A stretch of 64,000 nucleotides of DNA from Persicitalea sp963716085 (GCA_963716085.1 OY970288.1:2170001-2234000); one strand, 5' to 3'. Shown: positions 25,575-34,552, counted from the first letter of the stretch. Numbers and translations are program-made. Notes: generated from the sequence alone by a model not told the origin.

Positions 25575-27134
25575 TCACATGGCTCCGTCAGACACCAATT
25601 CTATCTTTGGCTTGGACTTCGATTTCTTGCGCATCACCACGTCGTAGAGGTCGGTGCGGCGGTCTTTCATGATTTGCACTGAGCCGTGTTCGTGCAGTTC
25701 CTTCAATTGGAGCAAGTCCACATCCACGATCAACATGATTTCGGTATTGGCGGTGGCTTCCGCCTTGATGGTGTTGGTCGGGAACTGGAAGTCGGAAGGC
25801 GTGAACACCGCCGACTGCGCGTAGTGGATGTCCATATTCTCGACGCGGGGCAGGTTGCCCACGCAGCCCGAAATGGCCACATAGCACTCGTTCTCGATGG
25901 CGCGGGCCATCGCGCAGTTCCTGACGCGCATATAGCCGTTCTGGGTGTCGGTCAGGAAAGGCACGAACAGAATTTCCATGCCTTGCCGGGCCAAAAGGCG
26001 GCTCAGTTCGGGGAACTCGATGTCGTAGCAAATCACGATGCCGATCTTGCCGCAGTCGGTGTCGAAGACGCGCACCTCGTCGCCGCCCACCATGCCGTAG
26101 TGGCGCACTTCGTTGGGCGTAATGTGGATTTTGCGGAATTCCTCGCTCGTACCGTCCCGGCGGTAGAGGTACGCGGCGTTGTACAGCTTGCCATCCTCGA
26201 CCAGCGGCATGGAGCCGCCCACGATGTTTACATTATAGGAAATCGCGAACTCCTGCATCTTGTTCCTCACCACCTCCGTGTAATCAGCCAGCTTGCGAAC
26301 CGCCTGCGGCTCGGGCATGTCGTTGAACTGCGCCAGCAGCGGCATGTTAAAGAACTCCGGGAACTGGATGAAATCAGCTTTGTAGGAGCTTACGGCATCC
26401 ACAAAGAACTCCACCTGCTCGAAGAAGGCGTTGACATCCTTGAAAAGGCGCATCTGCCACTGCACCACCCCGATGCGGATGATAGAATCCGACGGATTCG
26501 TGCGCTGGTTGCCGGGCTGGTAATAGATGTTGTTCCATTCCAGCAGCGTGGCGTAGTCTTTCGACTCCGTATCGCCGGGCAAGTAGTTTTTGAGGACTTT
26601 TCGGACGTGGAAGTCGTTGGCCAGTTGGAAGGTCAGCGTGGGGTCGTACAGCTCGCGGCGCTTCACCTTATCGATGTACTGCTTGGGCGTCATCTCGCCA
26701 GCGTAGGTATTGTAGTTGGGGATGCGTCCCCCGGCTACGATGCTACGCAAGTTGAGCCGCTCGCAGAGCTCCTTGCGGGCGTCGTAAAGGCGGCGGCCCA
26801 GGCGCATGTCGCGATAGCCGGGGTGCACAAATACCTCGATACCGTACAGTACATCGCCCTTTGGGTTGTGGGTCTTGAAGGTGTAATCGCCCGTCACTTC
26901 GGGGTAGGTGTGTTCGTCGCCGAATTTGTCATAGTCGATGATGATGGAAAGCGCCACGGCGACGACTTTTCCGTCTACTTCGACGCAGATTTGACCTTCG
27001 GGGAATTTGCCCAGCAGCAGGTCGATTTTCGACTTCCGCCAGTATTCGCCACCGATACCCTGGTAGGCTTCGATCATGGCTTCTTTCAGGTCGGCGTAAT
27101 CTTCTTCGACCAGTTCTCTGTTTATTATCTTCAT
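25575..27134 (-). CDS. Bifunctional GNAT acetyltransferase / carbon-nitrogen hydrolase
   Basis: 519 residues. Residues 1-200 are a GNAT domain ('GIEVFVHPGYRDMRLGRRLY' acetyl-CoA loop). Residues 218-500 are a nitrilase-superfamily hydrolase with the triad Glu260 ('FIQFPEFF'), Lys335 ('FRKIHI') and Cys369 ('GIVICYDIEFPEL'). The fusion is a known architecture; it likely releases an amine by amide hydrolysis and acetylates one, but substrates are unknown. A 12-bp perfect hairpin lies 26 bp upstream of the start (27160-27196). Confidence 0.92.
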   Translation of the reverse strand: MKIINRELVEEDYADLKEAMIEAYQGIGGEYWRKSKIDLLLGKFPEGQICVEVDGKVVAVALSIIIDYDKFGDEHTYPEVTGDYTFKTHNPKGDVLYGIEVFVHPGYRDMRLGRRLYDARKELCERLNLRSIVAGGRIPNYNTYAGEMTPKQYIDKVKRRELYDPTLTFQLANDFHVRKVLKNYLPGDTESKDYATLLEWNNIYYQPGNQRTNPSDSIIRIGVVQWQMRLFKDVNAFFEQVEFFVDAVSSYKADFIQFPEFFNMPLLAQFNDMPEPQAVRKLADYTEVVRNKMQEFAISYNVNIVGGSMPLVEDGKLYNAAYLYRRDGTSEEFRKIHITPNEVRHYGMVGGDEVRVFDTDCGKIGIVICYDIEFPELSRLLARQGMEILFVPFLTDTQNGYMRVRNCAMARAIENECYVAISGCVGNLPRVENMDIHYAQSAVFTPSDFQFPTNTIKAEATANTEIMLIVDVDLLQLKELHEHGSVQIMKDRRTDLYDVVMRKKSKSKPKIELVSDGAM

Positions 27135-27159
27135 ATAAATATTTCGAGTGGCGGTAAAA

Positions 27160-27196
27160 AATAGTTCAACCGGGACGCGTGTCTGGTTGAACTATT
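27160..27196 (-). promoter_or_regulatory. Perfect 12-bp hairpin upstream of the GNAT/hydrolase start
   Basis: AATAGTTCAACC (27160-27171) pairs with GGTTGAACTATT (27185-27196), 13-nt loop. No T run follows. It would lie in the 5' leader or act as an operator. Confidence 0.5.
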
Positions 27197-27218
27197 CTAA
27201 TTTTCCACAAAAATATAA

Positions 27219-27252
27219 AAACCGCCCCGTAAAGACAAATCCGGGGCGGTTT
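27219..27252 (-). terminator. Terminator of the CHRD lipoprotein gene
   Basis: AAACCGCCCCG (27219-27229) pairs with CGGGGCGGTTT (27242-27252), 12-nt loop; TTTTTATATTTTTG follows on the minus strand. Confidence 0.9.
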
Positions 27253-27296
27253 GATAAAGAAGCGATGAATCGCGACTTGCAGGCAATAACTTTTAA

Positions 27297-28133
27297 TTAA
27301 AATTCGATCTGCCCGCGAATCTCGCCTGCCGGGTAGGTGGCGTTGTGGATATTGAAGTAGTACTTGCCATTCAATAGTTCGGCTTCCTTTATTTTATCCC
27401 CGTCGACCTTGACCGAGTTAGAGAACGCGCCCGAAGTGACTTTCGGAATCAGATCGGTGAAAGGATGCTGCACGGGCGAGTTGGCGCCGCGATCCGACGT
27501 ACCATGAATGTGCGCTCCGTTAGGTACGCCAGCCAGACTGTTCCAAGTGATGTAGTAGCTGAGCAACTTCGTGTTTTTATTAAACAGCACGTCCGCAGTG
27601 CCTCGGGCCGGGGTGCTTAGGGCCGGAACTTCCTGCTGGGGAGTGAGGGCAAGGCCCTTTTTGACCACATTACGATCAAGGTCGTAGAACTCGATCTGGC
27701 CACGAATCTCGCCGCCGGGATAAGCAGCGGTGTGAATGTTAAAATAAAACAGGCCGTTCAGCAGGTCTTCCTCTTTGTCTGGTGCGACATCGTAAGACCC
27801 GGTGATGGTGCCGGACGTTGCCTGCGGAATACCCATAAAATGGTGAATTACTCCGGAATTGACACCCCGGGGGGATGAACCGTGAATGTGACCCATCGTT
27901 GGATTACCCGTCAGGCCGCTGTACGTAACGGTGTACGTGAGTTTCTTGGCGTCTCTATCGTAGCTGACATCGGCACTGCCCGTAGCGGGGCTGTTGTTAG
28001 GCGGTGCTTCCTGACCCGAACTCAGGGAGAGGGCTTTTTGCTGAACGATGTTGTTGCCCAGATCGTGGTCCTTACAGCCCGCCAGCAGAGTGACCAGGAA
28101 AAGGACGGAGAATAGTTTGTAAGCGATTCGCAT
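27297..28133 (-). CDS. Lipoprotein with two CHRD domains
   Basis: 278 residues. Signal peptide with lipobox 'LLAGC' (Cys20). Two tandem CHRD domains (about 32-150 and 155-278), each with 'HIHG' ('MGHIHGSSPRG', 'GAHIHGTSDRG') and the repeat end 'YPGGEIRGQIEF'/'YPAGEIRGQIEF'. CHRD domains are extracellular beta-sandwich modules, named after chordin; bacterial role unknown, possibly metal binding through the HxH pairs (inference). It has a near-perfect promoter and its own terminator, so it is a single-gene unit. Confidence 0.9.
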   Translation of the reverse strand: MRIAYKLFSVLFLVTLLAGCKDHDLGNNIVQQKALSLSSGQEAPPNNSPATGSADVSYDRDAKKLTYTVTYSGLTGNPTMGHIHGSSPRGVNSGVIHHFMGIPQATSGTITGSYDVAPDKEEDLLNGLFYFNIHTAAYPGGEIRGQIEFYDLDRNVVKKGLALTPQQEVPALSTPARGTADVLFNKNTKLLSYYITWNSLAGVPNGAHIHGTSDRGANSPVQHPFTDLIPKVTSGAFSNSVKVDGDKIKEAELLNGKYYFNIHNATYPAGEIRGQIEF

Positions 28134-28172
28134 GGTGGTGTTGGTTGAAGTAAATGGTTAAAAATGAGTTGG

Positions 28173-28203
28173 CAAAGGTACTCTGCCAAACACGATAAAC
28201 AAA
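28173..28203 (-). promoter_or_regulatory. Promoter of the CHRD lipoprotein gene
   Basis: On the minus strand TTTG (28203-28200), 19-nt spacer, TACCTTTG (28180-28173). It is the best match to the Bacteroidota promoter consensus in the window; start codon about 40 bp downstream. Confidence 0.7.
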
Positions 28204-28273
28204 GAAGAGGACACCGAAGTACCCTCTAAAATTTTTATGAATCCATCCGGGGGACAGATACCCCTGCAGTATA

Positions 28274-28570
28274 CTACTTGTCTTTCTCGTAGCCCTGCAT
28301 CTTCACGAACTTGTTGTAGAGTCCCAGCATCAGAAACGAGGGGGCCCACTGACCTACGAACAGCGCGTCCTTTTCCCGATCCATGATTTTGAGCGTGGCC
28401 GAGATGGCCATCGACCCGAGCGAGGCCCACAGATAAACATCGGATGGAATACGGGCGGTATAATCCTCGATAGCCGCCGCTACGGGCCCTTCCTTGTGCT
28501 CGGGGTTGAAATTCTCAACCTTGTTTTTCACTTCTTTTGCTTTGTCTTTTACTTCTTCGGTAGCGTCCAT
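28274..28570 (-). CDS. Small membrane protein of unknown function
   Basis: 98 residues: a charged, helical N-terminus ('EEVKDKAKEVKNKVENF', LEA-like), then two hydrophobic segments (about 46-60 and 70-85), ending 'FVKMQGYEKDK'. I recall similar short proteins in Cytophagales but no function. It is a single gene with hairpins upstream (28621-28659, 28706-28738). Confidence 0.7.
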   Translation of the reverse strand: MDATEEVKDKAKEVKNKVENFNPEHKEGPVAAAIEDYTARIPSDVYLWASLGSMAISATLKIMDREKDALFVGQWAPSFLMLGLYNKFVKMQGYEKDK

Positions 28571-28620
28571 GATGCTGCTTGGTTTGGTTAGTTGATAGAA
28601 TTTTTGATAAAGGCTACGTT

Positions 28621-28738
28621 GAAGACGATTGTTTAGAACCGTTTGGTAAAATCGTCTTCTGGTTGCGGTTACCAGTTTCTCGTCAGACTAAAAAAACGTT
28701 CCATGTCGGCTTGGGGAATTTTTCCCCTAAGCTGCCGA
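28621..28738. other. Two hairpins between the 98-residue gene and the M56 gene
   Basis: GAAGACGAT (28621-28629) pairs with ATCGTCTTC (28651-28659), with a smaller inner stem. TCGGC..GGGGAA (28706-28718) pairs with TTCCCC..GCCGA (to about 28738) with a bulge. The second may end the blaR1-like transcript, the first may lie in the leader of the 98-residue gene. Confidence 0.4.
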
Positions 28739-28789
28739 GTTGCGCTGGGGAAAGTTGGGTGCGAATTCGACGGTTTGAGAACTGACCGC

Positions 28790-30586
28790 TTATCTTGTAT
28801 AGATCATGAAATACTTTTTGCCGTTCCGGTCATCAATAATATTAACGTTTTCAAACTTGTCGAAAGAAATAGAATTGACTTGTTCAAAAGTCGAGGGCTT
28901 GGTGTTGATGTAGAAATCAGACTCCCTATAAGTTTGCGTTATAATCAGTTTATCGCCAGATTTCCCTATACCACTTACTTCCAAAATTCGATCCGCGGAT
29001 TTACCCAGAAGGGACTCTTTCGAATATCCACGGCTGCCAGCATTGATTTTTTCGCTGCGTAGGTCCTCAATAAACTTATGTTCAAAGTAGTCGTTTTGGT
29101 TTTCCTCCGCTAAGGCCTGTGCCTTTTGGTAATCTTGATCGACTTTGTTTTCCAAGGGTTGTGGAGGCTTCCAGCCCACACCCAATCCCTTCCCGTTTTT
29201 GAGAATATAACCCCAGAACCCTTTAATTGGGGTGTAAATGTCTGTGCCGACCGGACCGCCCATACCGCTGTTACCTTCTTGTTTTACGGCGACCATGAGA
29301 GCTGTTAAAAAAAGCTGCTTCGGATCGTATCTGAGCGCATTGATGCTCAGCTGTCCACCATATTTGGCGACATCTTTCGCAATTAAATCGATGTCAGTCA
29401 GCGTCGCCGTTGCCGGAATCGACCAATGGAGCGTGTCGCCCTGCACTTGAACCCACTTGCTCTTTACTTTCTTGGCAACGTCGCTCTCCGTGACTTTTTC
29501 GGACTCTTCCTCCACAATCGTCACCTTTTCCGGCTCGGCGACCTTAACTTCTTCTTCGGGTTCTCCCACCGAAGGCACACTTTCCGGCACCAGCACACTC
29601 ACCATGGGTTGCAGCGGCGCGGGCGTCATTTTCACAATTTGCTTTTGGTAGGGGGCCACAAAGGCGGCGGACACGTATAAGGTGGCAATCAGCAAGGCGT
29701 ACTTACCCCAGGCCAGGCGGCGGGATGGTTTTCGGTTCATCATTTTGATTCGTTTTTTGAGTAAAGATTGGGCAAAGGAGTTAGTCAGCGGCGGCTCGTT
29801 GGTGCGCAACACCGCATGGAGCAAAGTGATTTGGTAAGATTTCTTGGCAAAACCATGCGTCAGCACGGCTTCATCGGCCAAATATTCCAGATTGCTCTGC
29901 ACAAGCTGCTGGTGAATCCAGGCGAATGGATTGAACCACAAAGCGATGCGCTGAATTTCGGCCAGTAACAGGTCGAAGCTGTGGCCCTGCCGGGCGTGTT
30001 CGGTTTCGTGGGCCAGGATTTGCCGGGATTCGGGCAGCGCGTACTGCTTTGGGTTCAGGACGATCCAGCAGAAAAAGGAGTAGGGCGAGGCCGTGTTCTC
30101 GTCCAGCACCAGCACGAGGCCATTTTCGAGGGGCTGCGTGGGTCGTCGCCAAATGGAGCGCACCAAGCGGCCCAATCGGAAGAGAAAGCGGAAGGCCATG
30201 TAAGCGACGCCAATCCCGTACAGGAGCAGTAGCCATTCCGCCATGCCCCAGGCGTCGACCGCCTCAGCCGGAAGCAGGGTAGGGACGGGGCTTTGGGCCG
30301 GGACGCTGAGGGAAGCCGACGGAATGGCCTGCGCGATAGCAGGCAACGTTCGGTGAAACCGCTGTTGCACCTCAGTCGGGCCCCAAGTTGCCAGCGGAAT
30401 CAGCGGCAGAGCCCAGGCCGCTGCGACGTTGAGCCAAAGCAGCACCCGGTTCACTTTGGAAAAGGTCTCGAACTGAATCAGCCAGCGGTAGGCGAGCGTC
30501 AGCACGGCTAGTAGTAGGCTTACTTTAAGTAGATAGGGTAGGAGAAACATAACATTGATAGTTGGTTCTGAAAAAGTTAATTTCAT
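28790..30586 (-). CDS. BlaR1-like M56 family metallopeptidase sensor
   Basis: 598 residues from ATG 30586, whose A overlaps the last base of the upstream TGA (TGATG), so translation is coupled to blaI. It has four membrane helices (about 14-34, 47-65, 116-136, 306-325) and a zinc protease motif HETEH (193-197) in the large cytosolic loop. The C-terminal 270 residues are extracytoplasmic and are not a penicillin-binding sensor fold as far as I can see, so the signal is probably not a beta-lactam. It should cleave or inactivate the BlaI-type repressor upon sensing. Confidence 0.9.
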   Translation of the reverse strand: MKLTFSEPTINVMFLLPYLLKVSLLLAVLTLAYRWLIQFETFSKVNRVLLWLNVAAAWALPLIPLATWGPTEVQQRFHRTLPAIAQAIPSASLSVPAQSPVPTLLPAEAVDAWGMAEWLLLLYGIGVAYMAFRFLFRLGRLVRSIWRRPTQPLENGLVLVLDENTASPYSFFCWIVLNPKQYALPESRQILAHETEHARQGHSFDLLLAEIQRIALWFNPFAWIHQQLVQSNLEYLADEAVLTHGFAKKSYQITLLHAVLRTNEPPLTNSFAQSLLKKRIKMMNRKPSRRLAWGKYALLIATLYVSAAFVAPYQKQIVKMTPAPLQPMVSVLVPESVPSVGEPEEEVKVAEPEKVTIVEEESEKVTESDVAKKVKSKWVQVQGDTLHWSIPATATLTDIDLIAKDVAKYGGQLSINALRYDPKQLFLTALMVAVKQEGNSGMGGPVGTDIYTPIKGFWGYILKNGKGLGVGWKPPQPLENKVDQDYQKAQALAEENQNDYFEHKFIEDLRSEKINAGSRGYSKESLLGKSADRILEVSGIGKSGDKLIITQTYRESDFYINTKPSTFEQVNSISFDKFENVNIIDDRNGKKYFMIYTR

Positions 30587-30957
30587 CACTCATCACTCCC
30601 TTCAATCATCCTGATAATTTCCCGCAGTTCGTCGGGGCTCACTTTTTCCTGCTTGGCAAAGTAGGCGACCAAATCCCGGTGGGAGTTGTTGAAATAATCC
30701 CCTACTACTTTGTTCAGCACAAAGTGATCCTGGTAGTCGTCCTTACTGACGGTTGGGTAGTACTCGTGCGTGTTGCCGTACTGCCGGTGCGCTACGTAGC
30801 CCTTCTCCTCCAAATTGCGAATCATAGTCGAGAGCGTGTTGTAGTGCCAGTTCGCCTCGGCGAATAGCGGCAGCATGTCTTTGACAAAAGCGCGTTGCAG
30901 GTTCCACAGCACCTGCATGACTTCTTCTTCCTTGTTGGTGAGTTTTGCTAAATCCAT
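30586..30957 (-). CDS. BlaI/MecI/CopY family transcriptional repressor
   Basis: 123 residues: winged HTH ('LTNKEEEVMQVLWNLQRAFV', 'LSTMIRNLEEKGYVAHRQYGN') and a C-terminal dimerisation helix pair. It overlaps the downstream M56 gene, a standard repressor/sensor pair. Two ACTA..TAG palindromes one after another lie in its own promoter (30973-31006), pointing to autorepression. The mRNA is probably leaderless, as the -7 box ends 4 bp before the ATG. Confidence 0.93.
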   Translation of the reverse strand: MDLAKLTNKEEEVMQVLWNLQRAFVKDMLPLFAEANWHYNTLSTMIRNLEEKGYVAHRQYGNTHEYYPTVSKDDYQDHFVLNKVVGDYFNNSHRDLVAYFAKQEKVSPDELREIIRMIEGSDE

Positions 30958-30961
30958 AGGA

Positions 30962-30993
30962 CAAATATCGAAACTAGTTTTCTAGTATGCAAA
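30962..30993 (-). promoter_or_regulatory. Promoter of blaI-blaR1 (probably leaderless)
   Basis: On the minus strand TTTG (30993-30990), 20-nt spacer, GATATTTG (30969-30962; seven of eight bases). The box ends 4 bp before the blaI ATG, so transcription would begin at or near the A of ATG. Confidence 0.55.
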
Positions 30994-31006
30994 CTATTTT
31001 TCTAGG
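30973..31006. promoter_or_regulatory. Tandem BlaI operators
   Basis: ACTAGTTTTCTAGT (30973-30986, perfect palindrome around TTTT) and ACTATTTTTCTAGG (30993-31006), 20 bp apart, two helical turns. The first lies inside the promoter spacer, the second on the upstream side of the -33 box. Position and symmetry fit BlaI dimers. Confidence 0.65.
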
Positions 31007-31024
31007 AATTTAAAATTCTCCATA

Positions 31025-31056
31025 AAAAATGCCGCGATTTTGGTCGCGGCATTTTT
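31025..31056 (-). terminator. Bidirectional terminator of the BNR-repeat gene
   Basis: AAAAATGCCGCGA (31025-31037) pairs with TCGCGGCATTTTT (31044-31056), 6-nt loop. Confidence 0.9.
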
Positions 31057-31082
31057 GTGTTTGGGCTGGTGGATGATGAGGC

Positions 31083-31094
31083 GTTGCATGCAAC
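31083..31094. repeat. GTTGCATGCAAC palindrome, part of a GTCTCTAC-type repeat
   Basis: GTTGCATGCAAC followed by GTCTCTAC. It resembles half of the dispersed palindrome (GTAGAGAC-N-GTCTCTAC) seen between genes in several phyla, with a degraded left side. Confidence 0.4.
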
Positions 31095-31098
31095 GTCT

Positions 31099-34000
31099 CT
31101 ACGGGCGTATCAGGGAAGGTTGGTTCTGGGCCTCTTTTTTAAATTCCGTCCATTGGGTTTTGAAAAAGTCCTCTACCTGCGCCACGGCGTTATCGGCCAT
31201 CATCTCGGCGTCTTTCACCATCACTTCGTCCTCGGCATTGGGCGAAAAAGGCTTGCTACCCGTCCAGGGCGTCCCGGCCACGGTATAAAAGGCATCGCGC
31301 CACACGGTGAGGGCCGTTTGCCGGAAGGGCCGCCCGTAGCCCTGCTTGCCGAGCGGCTTGGGTTCGATGAGTTCGCGCTTGGCCTTGATCGTGTCCTGCA
31401 TGGCTTTCAGCTTCTTGCTCCATCCCTTCCAGGTTGTATCGTCTGAGGTTTTGACCTGCTCCATGAGCTGCTTCACGGTGTTGTCGGCCTCGTCGAGGCG
31501 GTCGGTAACGGCGGTCAGCTTTTCGGCGGTCGAGGTCAGGCGGTCGGCCATGGCGCGACGGGCCAGGATGGCCGGACGATTGTAAGGCAGGCGCGGGTCG
31601 GCCTTTACCTCCACCATCGTGGAATCTTTGAGGTCTTTGTAGTTAAAAACTACCTTGTACGTCCCTGGCAGCACGGGTAGTCCGGTGGGTTCGGGGGCGT
31701 TGGGCTTGGGTTTTTTGCTGCCGGGCTGGCGGATGCCGCGCTCCCGCAAGTCCCAGGCGGTGCGTTGGATGCCCGCCGTGTCGGGCTGGTCGGTGAAGCT
31801 GCGCACCAATTTGTTGCCGCTGTCGTACACCCGGATGCGCACGGTGTCCTTCGCGGCGGCTTTGGCCGAGTCGGGTTGCAGGGCGGTGAGCGTGTCGCCC
31901 TTCATGCCCGCCATCACCTGCGTTTCGGGATTGACCATGTTGCGCTTTTTGCGCCCATTTCTTCCCGGTTCCACGGGCGGCGGGGGAGGGGCGATAAGGG
32001 TACCCTTCGGGTTGAGGTAATACGTCAGCCGCGCCTGACGGCTGCGGTTGGGCGCTTCCCACAAGCCGTCACCGCCCGCGCCGTAGCCGGGAATATCTTT
32101 GGTTTCGGCCAGGTAGGCATCGGGAGCGGCGTAGGCCACCAGCCTTTGCTCAGGCATTTGTTTGGCCGACGCGATTTTCCGCAGAGGCCGAATATCGTCC
32201 AGCACGTAAAGCGAGCGGCCAAAGGTACCGATTACCAAATCACCCTCGCGCTCCTGAATGGCAAGATCCATCACGCTGGTACTGGGGATGCCGTGCGTCC
32301 ACTGCGTCCACTGGTTGCCATCGTCGATGCTGACCCAGAGGCCGTGTTCCGTTCCGGCAAAAATCAGGTTGGGGACTTCGGTGTCGGGCATGACGCTCAG
32401 GGCGTAGCCTTTTACCCCTTTTCCTTCCACCACGTTATCCCAGGTTTTGCCGTAGTCGCGGGTGCGGAAAATGTAGGGCGCGAAATCGCCCATGCGGTAC
32501 TGGTTGGCCACCACGTAGGCCTCGGCGGGATTCAGCTTCGACACTTTCACCTGCGGAATCCAGGCTTCCTTCGGCAGACCCTTGATACTCATTTTTGTCC
32601 AGGTCGCGCCGCCATCGCGGGTGAGCTGGACGTTGCCGTCGTCGGTTGTGGCCCAGATCACGCCTTTTTCCTTGTAGGAAGGCGAAATAGCCAGAATCGT
32701 CGTGTTGTTCTCCGCCGAGGTTACGTCCAGCGACAAGCCGCCGCTTTCGTCCTGCTTTTGTTTGATCGTGTCGTTGGTCGTGAGGTCGGGCGAGATGATC
32801 GTCCAGCTTTTGCCCTTGTCGGTGCTTTTATGCACAAACTGACTGCCGTAATAAATGGTATTGTTGTCGAACGGATCCTGGGCCAGCGCGGCGTTCCAGT
32901 TGAAGCGCAGCCGCGTTTTCAGGTCGGGGGCGGGCGGCTTGATGCCATAGCTTTGGCCGGTCTCGACGTCGAAGCGGCCCAGTCCGCCGCCCTGCGACAT
33001 AGCGTAGCCATAGCGGGCATCGTCGGCGTCGGGCATTACCTCGAAGCCGTCGCCGCCCCATACGCTTTGCCAAAGGTAGTTGCGGATCCCTTCGCTCATC
33101 CAGGTGTAGGCCGGACCACGCCAGGAGCCGTTGTCCTGCAAACCGCCATAGACGTTATACGGAATCTCGTTGTCCACCGCCACGTGGTAGAACTGTCCGA
33201 TCGGAATGCCCGTCGAGAAAATCCATTTCTTGCCGCCATCGCGCGAAATCGACACGCCGCCGTCGTTGCCGTTGATGAGCAGCTTGGGGTTTTTGGGATG
33301 AATCCAAAGCGCGTGGTGGTCGGCGTGGGCCTGGTTGAAATCGGCCACCGTCTTGAAGCTTTTGCCGCCGTCGATGCTCACGTTCACCGTCTGCCAGAGG
33401 GCGTAGAGCTTATTTTCGTTGATCGGGTCAGCGATGATGTCGTTGAAATAGAAGGGACGGTTGGTCACGATGTCGGGATCTTCCGTCACCAGCGTCCAGT
33501 GGTAACCGCCGTCGGTTGTGGTGTACAGGCCGTTCTTTTTGGCCTCGATCATGGCGTACATCCGGTCGGGATTGGCGGGCGAAATCGCCACGCCGCAGCG
33601 GCCGTAATCGCCGTCGGGCAATCCCTCGGCTTTGCCCAGCTTCTTCCAACTTTTACCCCCATCGAACGTCAGGTACAGCCCCGAACCCGGCCCGCCCGAC
33701 TGGAAATCGTAGGGTGTGCGGCGGTGCTGCCACATGGCCACGAGCAGTTTCTGCGGGTTGGCAGGATCCATAATCATGTCGCCCACGCCCGACTTCTCAT
33801 TCGTGAAAAGGACTTTCTCCCAGTTCAGTCCTCCGTCGGTCGTTTTGAACACGCCGCGCTCAGGATGCTCGGCGTAGGGATTGCCGATGACTCCGGCGTA
33901 CACGACGTTAGGATTCATGGGGTCGATAAAAATGCGGTGAATGCCCCGCGTGTTTTCCAGCCCCATTCTTTTCCAGGTTTTTCCCGCGTCAAGCGATTTG

Positions 34001-34377
34001 AAAATCCCCTCCCCCAAATTGATCGAGTTGCGGGGATTGCCCTCGCCCGTCCCGACCCAGATCACGCTGGGATTGGATTGCTGAATGGCCAGCGAACCGA
34101 CGTTGAGCGTGGGCTGGTCGTCGAATATCGGCGTCCAGGTGCCGCCGCCGTTCTCGGTTTTCCAAACGCCACCCGAGGCGGCTCCGGCGTAGATGATCTC
34201 AGGATTGCTTTGGACGGCCTCCACCGTGGTGATCCGCCCTGACATCACCGCCGGGCCGACGCTGCGGACTTTCATGGCTTTGAAGAGGTTGGCGGGGAGC
34301 GGTTGGGCCAGGGTAGTAGCTACCGTAAGTATTGCTAAAAATAAAGCATGGACAGTCTTTTGGAGAATTTTCTGCAT
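31099..34377 (-). CDS. Secreted BNR/VPS10-like beta-propeller protein
   Basis: 1092 residues. Signal peptide (about 25 residues, cleaved near TLAQ). Residues 30-740 hold many sialidase/BNR (Asp-box) repeats such as 'TENGGGTWTP', 'SLDAGKTWKRM', 'TTDGGYHWTLV', 'SIDDGNQWTQW', giving two propellers like GH74/sortilin proteins. The last 350 residues are Pro/Lys-rich, with a helical tail. Often labelled glycosyl hydrolase, but I see no catalytic pair that proves enzyme activity; a binding role is equally possible. Single gene with terminator. Confidence 0.88.
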   Translation of the reverse strand: MQKILQKTVHALFLAILTVATTLAQPLPANLFKAMKVRSVGPAVMSGRITTVEAVQSNPEIIYAGAASGGVWKTENGGGTWTPIFDDQPTLNVGSLAIQQSNPSVIWVGTGEGNPRNSINLGEGIFKSLDAGKTWKRMGLENTRGIHRIFIDPMNPNVVYAGVIGNPYAEHPERGVFKTTDGGLNWEKVLFTNEKSGVGDMIMDPANPQKLLVAMWQHRRTPYDFQSGGPGSGLYLTFDGGKSWKKLGKAEGLPDGDYGRCGVAISPANPDRMYAMIEAKKNGLYTTTDGGYHWTLVTEDPDIVTNRPFYFNDIIADPINENKLYALWQTVNVSIDGGKSFKTVADFNQAHADHHALWIHPKNPKLLINGNDGGVSISRDGGKKWIFSTGIPIGQFYHVAVDNEIPYNVYGGLQDNGSWRGPAYTWMSEGIRNYLWQSVWGGDGFEVMPDADDARYGYAMSQGGGLGRFDVETGQSYGIKPPAPDLKTRLRFNWNAALAQDPFDNNTIYYGSQFVHKSTDKGKSWTIISPDLTTNDTIKQKQDESGGLSLDVTSAENNTTILAISPSYKEKGVIWATTDDGNVQLTRDGGATWTKMSIKGLPKEAWIPQVKVSKLNPAEAYVVANQYRMGDFAPYIFRTRDYGKTWDNVVEGKGVKGYALSVMPDTEVPNLIFAGTEHGLWVSIDDGNQWTQWTHGIPSTSVMDLAIQEREGDLVIGTFGRSLYVLDDIRPLRKIASAKQMPEQRLVAYAAPDAYLAETKDIPGYGAGGDGLWEAPNRSRQARLTYYLNPKGTLIAPPPPPVEPGRNGRKKRNMVNPETQVMAGMKGDTLTALQPDSAKAAAKDTVRIRVYDSGNKLVRSFTDQPDTAGIQRTAWDLRERGIRQPGSKKPKPNAPEPTGLPVLPGTYKVVFNYKDLKDSTMVEVKADPRLPYNRPAILARRAMADRLTSTAEKLTAVTDRLDEADNTVKQLMEQVKTSDDTTWKGWSKKLKAMQDTIKAKRELIEPKPLGKQGYGRPFRQTALTVWRDAFYTVAGTPWTGSKPFSPNAEDEVMVKDAEMMADNAVAQVEDFFKTQWTEFKKEAQNQPSLIRP

Positions 34378-34409
34378 TCGAGTTGCGATTAGGTTAAGAT
34401 TTTGTTTGG

Positions 34410-34417
34410 CAAAAATA
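34410..34417 (-). promoter_or_regulatory. -7 box upstream of the BNR-repeat gene
   Basis: TATTTTTG on the minus strand matches TAnnTTTG; 33 bp before the start codon. Confidence 0.4.
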
Positions 34418-34433
34418 GCGATTTGACCCTAAA

Positions 34434-34475
34434 TTAACCGCAAAGAACGCAAAGGTTTGCGCGGAGTTCGCAGAG
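34434..34475. repeat. Dispersed CGCAAAGAACGCAAAG repeat
   Basis: TTAACCGCAAAGAACGCAAA followed by GCGCGGAGTTCGCAGAG. A reverse-oriented copy lies at 53053-53088 with GCGGAGTTCGCGGAG at 53030-53044, and a diverged copy near 60344-60378. Confidence 0.6.
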
Positions 34476-34552
34476 AAATATGCGGATGGTGGTGGGGAAG
34501 AAGCCGTAGATTTGGGCGTGGAAAAGCTTTTCCAGCAAAAAGAAAAGAACCT

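Noticed and set aside
25686..27164. 492-codon plus-strand open frame
   Set aside because: Antisense to the GNAT/hydrolase fusion, which has intact catalytic motifs.
31765..34242. 825-codon plus-strand open frame
   Set aside because: Antisense shadow of the BNR-repeat gene; high GC third positions leave long open frames on the opposite strand.
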